Assembly (NCBI GenBank): GCA_933207985.1
Contig: OW240914.1
Span: 287,864,672 to 287,928,671, forward strand
Reading direction: 5' to 3'
Source: Pelobates cultripes
Taxonomy: Eukaryota > Chordata > Amphibia > Anura > Pelobatidae
Length of the DNA stretch: 64,000 nt
This document shows, in pieces, positions 53,016 through 61,894 of the stretch. The first letter of the stretch is position 1, and the number at the start of each line of letters is the position of its first letter. A program made the translations under genes and the position numbers. The notes beneath the pieces were generated by a model. It had not been told where the DNA came from. It made no database searches and was given only the letters and a program-made list of their open reading frames with translations.

Positions 53016-53852
53016 ATGATGGACAACTTTTTGATTGAAGCTGGGGCTACAGAACTACAAGCTCAGACACTTCAATTCACGGAAGAGGAAACCAAAGATA
53101 TCCTGTGGGATGTTACAACAGCTGATCTACCTAACACTACTACGGTGAAAGATGTATACTTCCAATTGTTGAAATTGAAAAAGAAGGAAATAGATTTAGA
53201 CCTGCATGGGTTGTTTCTTTCGGACTACCATCGGGCTAAACAAATCCCACGAGGGTTCAGAGTTAATAACATCCCCACTATTGGTCGTCTTAAAGCACAT
53301 GTCTGTAAAGATTGGACGGCTGTCCTAAATAAATGCTCTCTGGACCTTATGTTAGTCATTATTAAAGATGTGAAGGATGACTTGCAGAACATCAGTAAAA
53401 AGATACTGGAGTTAGAGAGTCAACATGCTATCTTATTAAACTCGCCGGAAGGTGTATCCCTGAAATTGAAGCTGGCCGAAGAAAGCCTGAAATACAAAAA
53501 TCAATTAATAAAATTTAAAAGACAAAAACAAGAGAGAGTCCAACAAGATTACAAAGAACACCAAGTATATCGATGGCTCTCTGGTGATAGACGGCCTAGA
53601 TCAAGACGTATTAGGAAACGCATTATTAGGCCTAATATTAATACGATTGACATTACATCAGGAGAATCAGGCTCAGAACAGGAAAATCTCCAAACCAAAA
53701 GATCTGACAATTTTTTAGTAACAAGAAGCCCACAGGAATCATGGGGCACAGTTACAAGGAGCAGAAACAGAAATATAAACGAGGGAACACCAGGCGAGGT
53801 CAAAAAGGATTCCCACATTGGTCAAGGAGGGAAACCTCCGATACGACCATAA
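53016..53852 (+). CDS. PLE ORF1, coiled-coil protein
   Basis: 279 codons from the first of two adjacent ATGs. No catalytic domain. Residues about 110-190 are predicted to be coiled coil (DVKDDLQNISKKILELESQH ... KLAEESLKYKNQLIKFKRQK), followed by a very basic segment (RRPRSRRIRKRIIRP) that could bind RNA and a Ser/Glu-rich tail. It overlaps ORF2 by 112 nt in a different frame. ORF1 proteins with coiled coils precede the RT in several PLEs and may be nucleocapsid-like. The frame is intact. Confidence 0.8.
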   Translation: MMDNFLIEAGATELQAQTLQFTEEETKDILWDVTTADLPNTTTVKDVYFQLLKLKKKEIDLDLHGLFLSDYHRAKQIPRGFRVNNIPTIGRLKAHVCKDWTAVLNKCSLDLMLVIIKDVKDDLQNISKKILELESQHAILLNSPEGVSLKLKLAEESLKYKNQLIKFKRQKQERVQQDYKEHQVYRWLSGDRRPRSRRIRKRIIRPNINTIDITSGESGSEQENLQTKRSDNFLVTRSPQESWGTVTRSRNRNINEGTPGEVKKDSHIGQGGKPPIRP

Positions 53853-56092
53853 CTCCAGTATTCAATCTTTCAGATAGAGCATTAACGAACCCGGAACTGG
53901 ACATCTTAAGTAAAGGACTCTCTTTTATTCCTACTTCGTATCCAAATAAATTTCAATGGCAAGTGGAAATGTTTAAATTTGGCAGAAATCTTCGGCTCAA
54001 AGAATTCTTTGAGAAGGGCAATAGGAAACAAAATACGATGACCCAAACATCTAAATTTAAAATGAAAAGTTCCTTTGATCCCCCACCTAGCCACCCTGCT
54101 ATCAAGACTTTTCTTACGTCTCTGAAGACACAAACTGATAGTATCCTGAAGGAACATCGAATTAGACATAGTAATATGTCTAGAGCTCAACATAACCTTA
54201 TAAAGGGTCTAGCTAATGACCCATCTATTGTATTGAGACCAGCGGATAAGGGAGGTGGAATTGTGCTCCTCAATTATGAAGACTATGCATCAGAGATCAA
54301 TAGACAGTTGGCGGACCATAACACGTACACCCCTTTGAACAACGATCCAACTTCTATGGTGATGTGTAAAATAGAAGACACTCTTACTACAGGTCTGAGA
54401 GCGGGATTTATAGAATTGGATTTATTCAATTTTTTGAAGAAAAACAACCCTAGAACGCCAATCATATACACATTGCCTAAAATACACAAGAACTTGCAGT
54501 CACCACCTGGACGCCCTATAGTCTCTGCTATTGACGGGGTGCTAGAGCCTATTGCTAAATATTTGGATTTCTTATTTAAAGATCCGATTGAGCATTTACC
54601 AACATGTATTAAGGATACACAGGATTTGATTGATAGATTGAAGAAAATTGAACAAGTTCCCACTGAATTGGTATTAATTACATTAGACGTACAGAGTCTC
54701 TATACTATAATCCCCCACGAGGAAGGCATAGAAGCAATGAGACAGATACTATTGGAGTCATCTTTCTATAAGGGTCCTCCCATAGAATTTATTATGGAAT
54801 TGCTTATGCTAACACTTCAACTCAATTACTTCAGATTCGAAACCCGATGGTATATGCAATGCTCAGGAACATCGATGGGCGCGGCGATGGCGCCGATGTA
54901 TGCGAATGCATACATGCATGTATTTGAGAGAGAACACATCCTGCATCCATATAGAGAACAAATTATACAATACGTACGCTTTATCGATGATATTTTGATT
55001 CTATGGAGAGGCTCAATAGCTGAGGCTGAGCAATTTGTGGAGAATATCAACTGTCTCCCCAGTCCTGTGAAAATCACGGCTAATATCAGTAATACAATTG
55101 TACAGTATTTGGATTTGGAGATCTTCATTCAAGACAACAAAATAGAGTATCAGCTTTACTCAAAGCCCACGGATAGAAACACTATACTGCATTTTGAGAG
55201 TGCACATCCTGAACATAGTAAGAAATCTTTACCATACACCCAATTTTTAAGAGTGTTTCGGAATAATTCATCGACTGAACGGGTTGAAAATCAAGTGGGT
55301 AGCATGTATAACAAATTCCTCACGAGGGGGTACAACCGGCACATACTCGATGCAGCCTTAGATAAAGCAAGGTTGGAAATGGCGAATACAGTGAGCATCC
55401 AGCAACAAACAAGGGCAACAAGATTGACTTTCCCAATGAAATTTAATTCTGCTAGTACGAAACTTGTCCAAGCTGTTAAGGGGAATTGGAATATCCTAAC
55501 GGGAGATCCAACTCTGCCTACAATATTTTCTCAAAGTCCAATGATATGTTATAAGAGGGAGAAAAACTTGCGAGACTTGTTAGTCCGCACTGATCTGGAA
55601 CAGAGTTACCTGCGGAATCAGAATAAGTTCCTCAACCCAGGCTGTTTTCGTTGTTTAGGATGTGTGACATGTGGGCATCTTATTCCCACGAAGTCTTTTT
55701 TTCATCCACACACCCAAAAGAAATATGTAATCAAACAACGTATTTCTTGTAAAACAGATCATGTCATTTACAAACTGTCATGTCCATGCGGATTAAACTA
55801 CGTTGGGAAAACGGATACACAATTGTGCGAAAGAATAAGGGGACATCGCTCGAGTATACGTATGGCGATTAGAGATGGTACCACGGACAAACCGGTGGCT
55901 CGTCATTTTCTTGAACATAAACATCCACTGACATCACTGAAATGTATAGCCATTGATCATATTCCAATTTCTAGAAGAGGAGGAGATCGCTCCAAGGCAC
56001 TGTTGCAAAGAGAGACATTTTGGATACGTGAATTGAATACTATGGCTCCCATGGGCCTTAACGAAAAATTGACATTTATATCGTTTATTTAA
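53741..56092 (+). CDS. PLE reverse transcriptase with GIY-YIG endonuclease
   Basis: 783 uninterrupted codons. RT: VLRPADKGGGIVLLN, then LPKIHKNLQSPPGRPIVSA (PLE-typical), ITLDVQSLYTIIP (motif A), SGTSMGAAMAPMYANAYMHV (motif B), YVRFIDDILILWRG (motif C with FIDD) and VQYLDLEIFI. A Cys-rich linker (CFRCLGCVTCGH) at about residues 625-640 precedes the GIY-YIG domain (CPCGLNYVGKT, the conserved Arg in CERIRGHRSS, VARHFLEHKH, and the catalytic Glu in LLQRETFWI). PLE RTs are related to telomerase; the nuclease primes reverse transcription at the target. All signature residues are present, so it may be active. First ATG in frame used; translation could instead come by -1 frameshift from ORF1. Confidence 0.93.
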   Translation: MGHSYKEQKQKYKRGNTRRGQKGFPHWSRRETSDTTITPVFNLSDRALTNPELDILSKGLSFIPTSYPNKFQWQVEMFKFGRNLRLKEFFEKGNRKQNTMTQTSKFKMKSSFDPPPSHPAIKTFLTSLKTQTDSILKEHRIRHSNMSRAQHNLIKGLANDPSIVLRPADKGGGIVLLNYEDYASEINRQLADHNTYTPLNNDPTSMVMCKIEDTLTTGLRAGFIELDLFNFLKKNNPRTPIIYTLPKIHKNLQSPPGRPIVSAIDGVLEPIAKYLDFLFKDPIEHLPTCIKDTQDLIDRLKKIEQVPTELVLITLDVQSLYTIIPHEEGIEAMRQILLESSFYKGPPIEFIMELLMLTLQLNYFRFETRWYMQCSGTSMGAAMAPMYANAYMHVFEREHILHPYREQIIQYVRFIDDILILWRGSIAEAEQFVENINCLPSPVKITANISNTIVQYLDLEIFIQDNKIEYQLYSKPTDRNTILHFESAHPEHSKKSLPYTQFLRVFRNNSSTERVENQVGSMYNKFLTRGYNRHILDAALDKARLEMANTVSIQQQTRATRLTFPMKFNSASTKLVQAVKGNWNILTGDPTLPTIFSQSPMICYKREKNLRDLLVRTDLEQSYLRNQNKFLNPGCFRCLGCVTCGHLIPTKSFFHPHTQKKYVIKQRISCKTDHVIYKLSCPCGLNYVGKTDTQLCERIRGHRSSIRMAIRDGTTDKPVARHFLEHKHPLTSLKCIAIDHIPISRRGGDRSKALLQRETFWIRELNTMAPMGLNEKLTFISFI

Positions 56093-56934
56093 GTGGTTGG
56101 ATTAGTTATTTCATTGATTTTATTCTTTATCTGCAAATATGTGCATAGTATATATTCCCAATTTACTTAGTATAGATTAAATTACAGGTATTTGTACTAT
56201 ATTTGATACTTAGATCTACTTTAGAGAGGGCTGGTCTCTCCACTCCCTAGTATCTATTAGTAGTTCAATAGGGACATAATCATTTATCAGTAATACTTTG
56301 TCTCAAAATTCTTAAATTTGGGAATGATACTGTTGCACAGCAGAATATTTGTTATTATATTTGTTACTTAGGTAGTAATTATGTATCATATTACACTGTA
56401 ACCCCATAGTAGCATAGTGTTTTCACTTATTTAATTATTAGATAGTATGTAAATATATGCACATGTCACTTTACTATATCACCAATGTTAGCCTTTATAT
56501 ATTTGAGCACTTGCACTTTTCATATGAGGTAAACTAACTTTCACCTCTTTTTATCACATCTCGTAAGCATATACTATGAAATGCACCTATATCAGTAGCA
56601 CAAACTGATGTCACTTTACTAATGAGCACACATTGCTATCAAGAGAATGTGCACAGATTTACTGGCTTTGTTTGTAGCCAGCTCGATATGAGCATAGAGT
56701 TGAGGAATCAGCACGGAGCACTTTCAATTTATGCATATATTCACGGATCGCCGACCTTTGCGATCTGTTTACAGGTATCCATGGTGACGGGTAGGCTGCA
56801 CTTTTGCACCGGAAGTAGTTAAGTGGATTGCACGCATGCGCAATGGGGAACAGACCACGCCGGTACACAGGTGTGGGTGATTTGGTAAGTTAGCTTTTTC
56901 TTACTTAAACTGAATATTGTATTTTGTATTTTAT
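56093..56934 (+). other. PLE 3' untranslated and promoter-like region
   Basis: AT-rich 3' region (56093-56600), then a CpG-containing stretch with GACGGGTAGGCTGCAC, CACCGGAAGTAG (ETS-type GGAAG) and CGCATGCGCAATGGG (NRF1-like GCATGCGC) at about 56785-56850. Similar GCATGCGC/GGAAG sequence precedes the hammerheads at 18.9 and 19.7 kb, so it may be the element's promoter. Regulatory role inferred. Confidence 0.45.
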
Positions 56935-56974
56935 GTCCTGATGAAAGTCCACGGCGATGGACTGAAACGTTGAC
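56935..56974 (+). ncRNA. hammerhead ribozyme of the PLE terminus
   Basis: GTC (stem I), CTGATGA core (56938-56944), stem II AGTCCA/TGGACT (six perfect pairs, loop CGGCGA), GAAA core (56964-56967), minimal stem III in ACGT, cleavage base U (56971), then GAC closing stem I. Every invariant base of the type I hammerhead is present. The near-absent stem III is usual for PLE hammerheads, which are thought to cut as dimers. This is the best ribozyme candidate in the window. Confidence 0.9.
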
Positions 56975-57122
56975 CTCTTGAACAACTGGATTAAAAGGTT
57001 TTTTGCATCTTTTTCTAGCAAACTTAAAGTCCTTGAGTGCTGACTATTTTTTGATATTTATACATTTGTGCAGCCGAGCACCGGGCAATAACCCAAGGAG
57101 AGCTGGAGTGCAACTCCCATTA

Positions 57123-57129
<7 letters not shown>

Positions 57130-57173
<44 letters not shown>

Positions 57174-57180
57174 TATAGAT
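57130..57180. repeat. (TA)n tract between PLE and DIRS
   Basis: Part of the AT core of the host TTAA element; separates the two nested insertions. Confidence 0.9.
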
Positions 57181-57211
57181 GAAAATTTATCCATACTTAC
57201 CGTAATTTTCC

Positions 57212-57334
57212 TTTCCTGGTCATAGGCCATGACAGCACAACAATGGGTTAGCTCCTCCCTATCCCTAATTAGACAGGAACAGAATTAAAATCAGGGGTAT
57301 AAATACCCCCTCCCACCAATGGTCCCTTAGTCTT
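57212..57334 (+). repeat. DIRS inverted terminal repeat (3' end)
   Basis: 123 bp, TTTCCTGGTCATAGGCC ... GGTCCCTTAGTCTT, the inverted counterpart of 62797-62918 with a few changes near the outer end. It contains GGGGTATAAATACCCCC, a palindromic TATA-like box present in both repeats. Confidence 0.93.
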
Positions 57335-57366
57335 GTTAACAGCAATATCCCAGGGCGGGATCTAAG

Positions 57367-57462
57367 TGCTGCCATGGCCTATGACCAGGAAAGGAAAATT
57401 ACGGTAAGTATGGATACATTGTCATCTTTCCTGGCCATATCCATGGCAGCACAACAATGGGT
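57367..57462 (+). repeat. DIRS internal complementary region
   Basis: Two adjoining segments. 57367-57416 is complementary to 57189-57238, covering the outer left end. 57427-57462 equals the reverse complement of the outer right end, 62883-62918. In DIRS replication this region templates joining of the two ends into a circle. Confidence 0.92.
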
Positions 57463-57562
57463 AATACCCAGGCAATAACCAAGGGAGGGAATAAAGAAAC
57501 ACAGACTCAAGAACATTTTTAAATGCTGGTGTATTAGAAATCACACGTGCAATAGAAATCAA

Positions 57563-58607
57563 TCAAGAAGAGTTGACTGCGGATAAGACTGATTTGCCAA
57601 AAGAGTCTGATTGGCTGGCTTTAACGTCAATCTGGTAATGCTTAATAAACGTGTTTGGAGAAGACCAAGTGGCTGCTTTGCAAATCAGCTCGGGTGACAA
57701 ATTAGCAGCTGCTGCCCAGGATGAGGAAAGGGACCTCGTGGAGTGAGCCTTGAGCCCCTCAGGAACCTTCATCTTTGAGGCTTGGTAAGCCTGAATGATG
57801 GCGGCAACAATCCATCTACTGATGGCCATCTTAGAAGCCTGAAGGCCTCTTCTGGGGCCGTTGGGGATAACGAATAGCCTTTGAGAGATCCGCCAGGATG
57901 AAGATCTTTGTAGATAGACAGACAGACATCGAACAAGATCCAATGGAGAAGGCAGAGATTCATCATACTCAGTAGAAGACTCTGAATGAAGAGCCGGGAG
58001 TATTATATCTTCGTTGATGTGAAAAGCTGACACCACTTTAGGACGAAATTCGGGAACAGTTCGTAAAATAACTCTGTCCTTATGAAAAACTGTAAAGGGC
58101 TCTTTCGTAGATAAGGCATGGAGTTCAGACACTCGTCTACCTGAGGCTAAGGCCACCAATAGAACCGTCTTAATGGTGAGTAACTGAGGAGAGATGGATT
58201 CAAGAGGTTCAAAAGGAGAATTGCTCAGAGCCTTTAATACCAAGGGAAGATCCCATGGTGGAGCGAAAGGGCTTGATAGGAGGCTTGATTTCCAAAACTG
58301 CTGCCATAAATCTGATCACGTCTGAGTTTAAGGCCCATCTTTGGTCTGTAAGGGCCGAAAGAGCTGAAATATGTACCTTCAGGGTATTGTAGCTTAGACC
58401 CTTATCAAGACTGGATTGTAGAAATTCAAGGATCTCCTTGGTGGAGATAGACTGAATATTCCTGTGGTTGGATGCAGCCCAGGAGGAAAAAACTTCCCAG
58501 ATTCTGTAGTAAGTGGAAGATGTAGAGCGTTTCCTTGCTTGCAGTAGAGTTTCAATGACAGAATGGGAAAATCCCTTGCAGTTCAACCTTTCCCTTTCAA
58601 TTTCCAT
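57563..58607 (-). pseudogene. DIRS tyrosine recombinase, one-base frameshift
   Basis: Start at the ATG at 58607 (MEIERERLNCKG), within the last codons of the RT frame. The N-terminal core-binding domain (LLQARKRSTSSTYYRIWEVF ... YNTLKVHISALSALTD) runs in one frame to about 58268. The catalytic domain then continues in a neighbouring frame (WDLPLVLKALSNSPFEPLE) down to 57563: Arg in ASGRRVSELHAL, His-x-x-Arg in KAHSTRSLSS, Trp in AATWSS and the nucleophile Tyr in IKHYQID. All catalytic residues are present but an extra base in the CCCTTTCG stretch disrupts the protein. Confidence 0.88.
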
Positions 58608-60754
58608 GACATCAGCTTGAGGGAGGCAGGGTCTGGATGGAGGACAGGACCCTGATGTAGAAGGGACGGAATATTTGGAAGCTGCCAGGGGTCTGCGCTG
58701 CAGAGGCTCAACAACAGAGGAAACCACGGCCTGCGAGGCCAAAAGGGGGCTATGAGGATGATGGATACCTTCTCCTGCCTCAATCGTCTCAGAAGAGGAA
58801 AGATGAGGGGCGTAGGAGGAAATGCGTAGCCTAGGTGAAATTCCCAATCGATTGAAAGAGCATCCCTTCCTGATGCTTGGGGATCGATGCTTTTTGAAAA
58901 GAAGTGCTGCACCTTCCTGTTCTTGTGTGTTGCCATAAGGTCGACTTGTGGCATGCCCCATACTTGAGAAATGTCTTCGAACACCTTGTTTGACAGACTC
59001 CATTCTCCTGGATCTAATTCCACTCTGCTCAGGTAATCCGCTATGGAATTCTGGACTCCCGGAAGATGGATCGCTGATAGGCCCGCTAGATGCTTCTGGG
59101 AGAAGGACATTAGGGGCTTCATGATGGACATCATTTTCCGACTCCTTGTTCCCCCTTGATGGTTTATGTAGGCAACTACAGTGGAATTGTCTGATCTGAT
59201 CTTGATCCACTTGAAGCGTATGAGGGGAAGGAAATTCTCTACAGCCTTTAGAACTGCCAGAAGCTCTAATTGGTTGGAGGGAGTCTCTGTTACTGGAAAG
59301 GACCATTTCCCTTGGATAAACTGATCTTGCAGGTGGGCACCCCATCCCCACTGGCTTGCATCCGTGGTAATAACTGTCCATGTGATGTTCCCCAATAGAA
59401 ACCCTCTGAACAGGGATTTCTTCTGTAACCACCAAATCAGAGATTGATGGACCTGAGGGGGAATCTTGATAGGCTGAAGTGGACTTTTCGATCTGAATTG
59501 AAGGATGAAATTCTTCTGGAAAATCCTCATCCTCCATTGGGCCCATCTTGTCAGCCCGATGGTGGAGGACATTGATCCCAATAGGCTCATGCATCTTTCT
59601 GCTGAGGTCACATTGGATGCCAACATGTCTTTGACTTTGTACATCAACTTCGTACCTCTTTCTGGAGACAGTTGCACTGTGCCTGCTAGAGTGTTGAATA
59701 TGGCCCCCAAATATTTCATCTCCTGAACCGGCTGTAATTGGCTCTTGTTCTCGTTTATCTTCCAACCATGACGGCGTAGAAAACGTAGACAAACCTGTCC
59801 ATGGGTCTGAAGGGTATCTGTGTCTTCTGCCAAGATGAGGATGTCGTCTAAGTAATGGTAAATGGCTATGCCCTTTTTCCTGAGCTCCGCAATCAAAACA
59901 ACCAAGACCTTGGAGAATGTTCTTGGAGCTGTGCTGAGACCAAACGGCAGGGCTCGGAATTGAAAATGCCCTTGTTCCACCGCAAACCGAAGGAATTTCT
60001 GATGTTCTGGAGCGATGGGGATGTGGAAATAAGCGTCTGCCAAGTCTATAGAAATCATCCATTGGAGTGGAAAGACGACCTTTATGATGGATTGAATAGA
60101 TTCCATCTTGAACTTTCGGATGAGGAGATGCCGATTCAGCCTGCTTAAGTCTAAGATAGGTCTCCAACCACCTGAAGCTTTTCTGGTGAGAAACAGGTGA
60201 GAGTAAAACCCTTGACCTTGTTGTTGCTGAGGAACTGGAATGATGACATTTCCTTCCTGGAGTGTCGAGATGAAATCTTTCAAGGCCTGTCTTTTTGCTG
60301 CGTCTCCTGGCCATTTGGTAGTTTGAAAGGAGTAAGCTGGAGGGGTTCTGAAAAATTCTAAACGATATCCCCTTCTTATGATATCCAACACCCATCTGTC
60401 TGTGGTGGATAATTCCCATACGTCTTGGAAGAGTAACAGACGTGCCCCCACACCTACTGACTGGGGGGGGAAGCAGTCATAAAGATCTGGGGTTCTTGTG
60501 GAATGAGGTGCCTCTAGATTTACGGCCTCTGGATGACTGTCCACCTCTCCAAGGCTGGGATCTACCATGCTCTCTTCCTGGTTTGTAAGATCTGGCATCT
60601 CGAAAGGAAAAATAGTCTGGATATCTTTTGGATTGAAAGGAACCTCTGGGTTTACGATCCTGCGGGAGAAAAGCTCTTTTGCCTTCAGCTGCTCTTTTAA
60701 TACATTCATCCAAGTTTTTCCCAAACAACATGTCGCCGTGGAAAGGTAAGGCAC
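58583..60754 (-). CDS. DIRS reverse transcriptase-RNase H with methyltransferase-like domain
   Basis: 723 open codons on the minus strand. RT: GGWRPILDLSRLNRHL, MISIDLADAYFHIPI (motif A), ALPFGLSTAPRTFSKVL (motif B) and YHYLDDILILAED (motif C). RNase H: TTDASQWGWGAHL, NQLELLAVLKAVENF, IRSDNSTVVAYI and NSIADYLSR. The C-terminal part (MPQVDLMATHKNRKVQHFFS ... YAFPPTPLIFPLLRRL ... APFWPRRPWFP) matches the region annotated in DIRS as an adenine-methyltransferase-like domain. Overlaps ORF1 by 278 nt. No stops, so this is the intact core of the element. First codon listed is GTG; expression probably depends on frameshifting. Confidence 0.92.
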   Translation of the reverse strand: MPYLSTATCCLGKTWMNVLKEQLKAKELFSRRIVNPEVPFNPKDIQTIFPFEMPDLTNQEESMVDPSLGEVDSHPEAVNLEAPHSTRTPDLYDCFPPQSVGVGARLLLFQDVWELSTTDRWVLDIIRRGYRLEFFRTPPAYSFQTTKWPGDAAKRQALKDFISTLQEGNVIIPVPQQQQGQGFYSHLFLTRKASGGWRPILDLSRLNRHLLIRKFKMESIQSIIKVVFPLQWMISIDLADAYFHIPIAPEHQKFLRFAVEQGHFQFRALPFGLSTAPRTFSKVLVVLIAELRKKGIAIYHYLDDILILAEDTDTLQTHGQVCLRFLRRHGWKINENKSQLQPVQEMKYLGAIFNTLAGTVQLSPERGTKLMYKVKDMLASNVTSAERCMSLLGSMSSTIGLTRWAQWRMRIFQKNFILQFRSKSPLQPIKIPPQVHQSLIWWLQKKSLFRGFLLGNITWTVITTDASQWGWGAHLQDQFIQGKWSFPVTETPSNQLELLAVLKAVENFLPLIRFKWIKIRSDNSTVVAYINHQGGTRSRKMMSIMKPLMSFSQKHLAGLSAIHLPGVQNSIADYLSRVELDPGEWSLSNKVFEDISQVWGMPQVDLMATHKNRKVQHFFSKSIDPQASGRDALSIDWEFHLGYAFPPTPLIFPLLRRLRQEKVSIILIAPFWPRRPWFPLLLSLCSADPWQLPNIPSLLHQGPVLHPDPASLKLMSWKLKGKG

Positions 60755-61517
60755 ATAAACTAGATTTAGAAGAGGTATCTGCTATCCAGGACCTTAACCA
60801 TAGAGCCCTTCTGGCTGAAACGGAGAGGGCCATATTTCTGGCAAAGGCTTTAACTAGATCCACCGAAGCGTCAGACGTAAAGTCTACTGCAAGCTTTATA
60901 TCTTTTAGGCTTTCTAGAAGACTGGATCTGCTCCTGCCTCTTTGGATGTCTGCCTCTAGATTTTCCATCCAGATCTTTAAAGCTCTGGAAACTGAGGTAA
61001 GAGCGACTGCTGGATGGAGGCCTGTGCCTGCAGCCACGTAAGCTTTGCTGAGGTTCAGATCCATTTTCCTATCCATGGGATCTCTGAATGAACCTGCGTC
61101 GTCAACTGGTAAAGTAGTGTGTTTGGCCAGTCTTACTATGGCCGCATCTACCTTAGGAGCCGAATCCCAACAGCTGGAGTCTTTTCTCTCAAATGGATAA
61201 AGATGAGCAACTCTGCCTTGAGAGGTCAGTTTCTTACGAGTATTAGACCACTCGTCTTCAATCAGTTCCTTGATTGTCTCATGAACTGGAAACGTAGCTC
61301 TCTTTTTCTTCAGATCAGCAAAATATCTACTGGAAGTAGAAGGTTGCTCAGAGTAAATTTCCTTGAGACTCAAGGATTTGCGCACTCTGGCTATTAAATG
61401 ATCAACTTGAGCAGGCTCCATGAATTCTGGGGCATAAGATTCTTCTTCAGAGGAGGATAGCCCGTCCCTGTAGGAGTCTAAGGACTCATCTGAGGATTCT
61501 TCTTGAGAAACCCCCAA
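60477..61517 (-). pseudogene. DIRS ORF1 (Gag-like), main part
   Basis: 346 open codons: an acidic Ser-rich start (GVSQEESSDESLDSYRD), a central helical domain (YAPEFMEPAQVDHLIARVRKS; RVAHLYPFERKDSSCWDS; MDRKMDLNLSKAYVAAGTGL) and a basic C-terminus with RGG/RS-like stretches (WRGGQSSRGRKSRG) likely to bind nucleic acid. Its 5' continuation lies in another frame (61741-61522); a one-base insertion at about 61532 separates them. DIRS ORF1 is assumed to be the structural protein. Confidence 0.8.
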
Positions 61518-61521
61518 GGGT

Positions 61522-61741
61522 TCAGCGAATCTTGGCCTCTTCTCTGATGCCCTGGGAGACTGCCTGTTTAATAAACTCCATCATATCTGGAGTAGGGGCA
61601 GTAGTGGAAGTGCCTGCGGCTGTAGAGAGGCATTCTGCGCAGAGACGTTTGCCTTCCAGAGGTTTATTGCTGCAGGCTTCGCATCTCTTCTTCATAGGCG
61701 ACTTGCCTTTGGAAGTTCTGGATGCTTTAATTCCCGTAGAG
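61522..61741 (-). pseudogene. DIRS ORF1 second exon, Cys-rich segment
   Basis: After an acceptor (TATTATGTCAG, intron end 61742) the frame reads STGIKASRTSKGKSP, then a compact C-x2-C ... C-x2-C motif (CEACSNKPLEGKRLCAEC), then a Ser/Thr linker and MMEFIKQAVSQGIREEA. It stops at 61522 because of the one-base shift. The four-Cys motif suggests a small zinc-binding finger. Confidence 0.7.
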
Positions 61742-61821
61742 CTGACATAATAGGGGAATATAATTAAACAAAGCACTCTTTTGTTTGGTCTAGATAGAGA
61801 GAGGGAAAAATAATGGCTTAC
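61742..61821 (-). other. putative 80-nt intron in DIRS ORF1
   Basis: Minus-strand GTAAGCC ... CTATTATGTCAG with a T-rich tract. Removing it joins exon 1 (phase 2, TAT AG) to C TCT ACG in frame. It is near the minimum length of vertebrate introns. Confidence 0.55.
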
Positions 61822-61893
61822 CTATAACCTTTGGATTGTGACCTTTGTTTATGAATGGAAGCCTCAGAGTCTGATGAGAAAGATTTGTCCATC
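61822..61893 (-). CDS. DIRS ORF1 first exon
   Basis: A short frame MDKSFSSDSEASIHKQRSQSKG ends in AG followed by GTAAGCC, a good splice donor (intron start 61821). Joining to the acceptor at 61742 preserves reading phase. The implied 80-nt intron is GT...AG. ATG choice: the frame extends upstream (62060), but MDKSF follows an AT-rich leader and is the best start. Splicing is inferred from sequence only. Confidence 0.55.
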
Positions 61894-61894
61894 T

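Larger units (their letters stand above)
52991..57128 (+). mobile_element. Penelope-like element with two open ORFs and 3' hammerhead module
   Basis: Lies between (AT)n tracts at 52961-52990 and 57130-57180. It encodes ORF1 (53016-53852) and an RT with GIY-YIG nuclease (53741-56092), then a 600-bp 3' region, a CpG-containing promoter-like segment (56750-56890) and a well-formed hammerhead motif (56935-56974). The linker Cys motif and GIY-YIG place it with endonuclease-bearing PLEs such as Neptune or Poseidon. No 5' terminal copy of the hammerhead module is visible upstream, so the 5' end is probably truncated just before ORF1. Confidence 0.88.

Noticed and set aside
58608..60419. Long minus-strand frame upstream of the DIRS recombinase
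   Set aside because: Only its last ~130 codons are real (recombinase N-terminus). The first ~600 codons are a low-complexity shadow of the RT frame.
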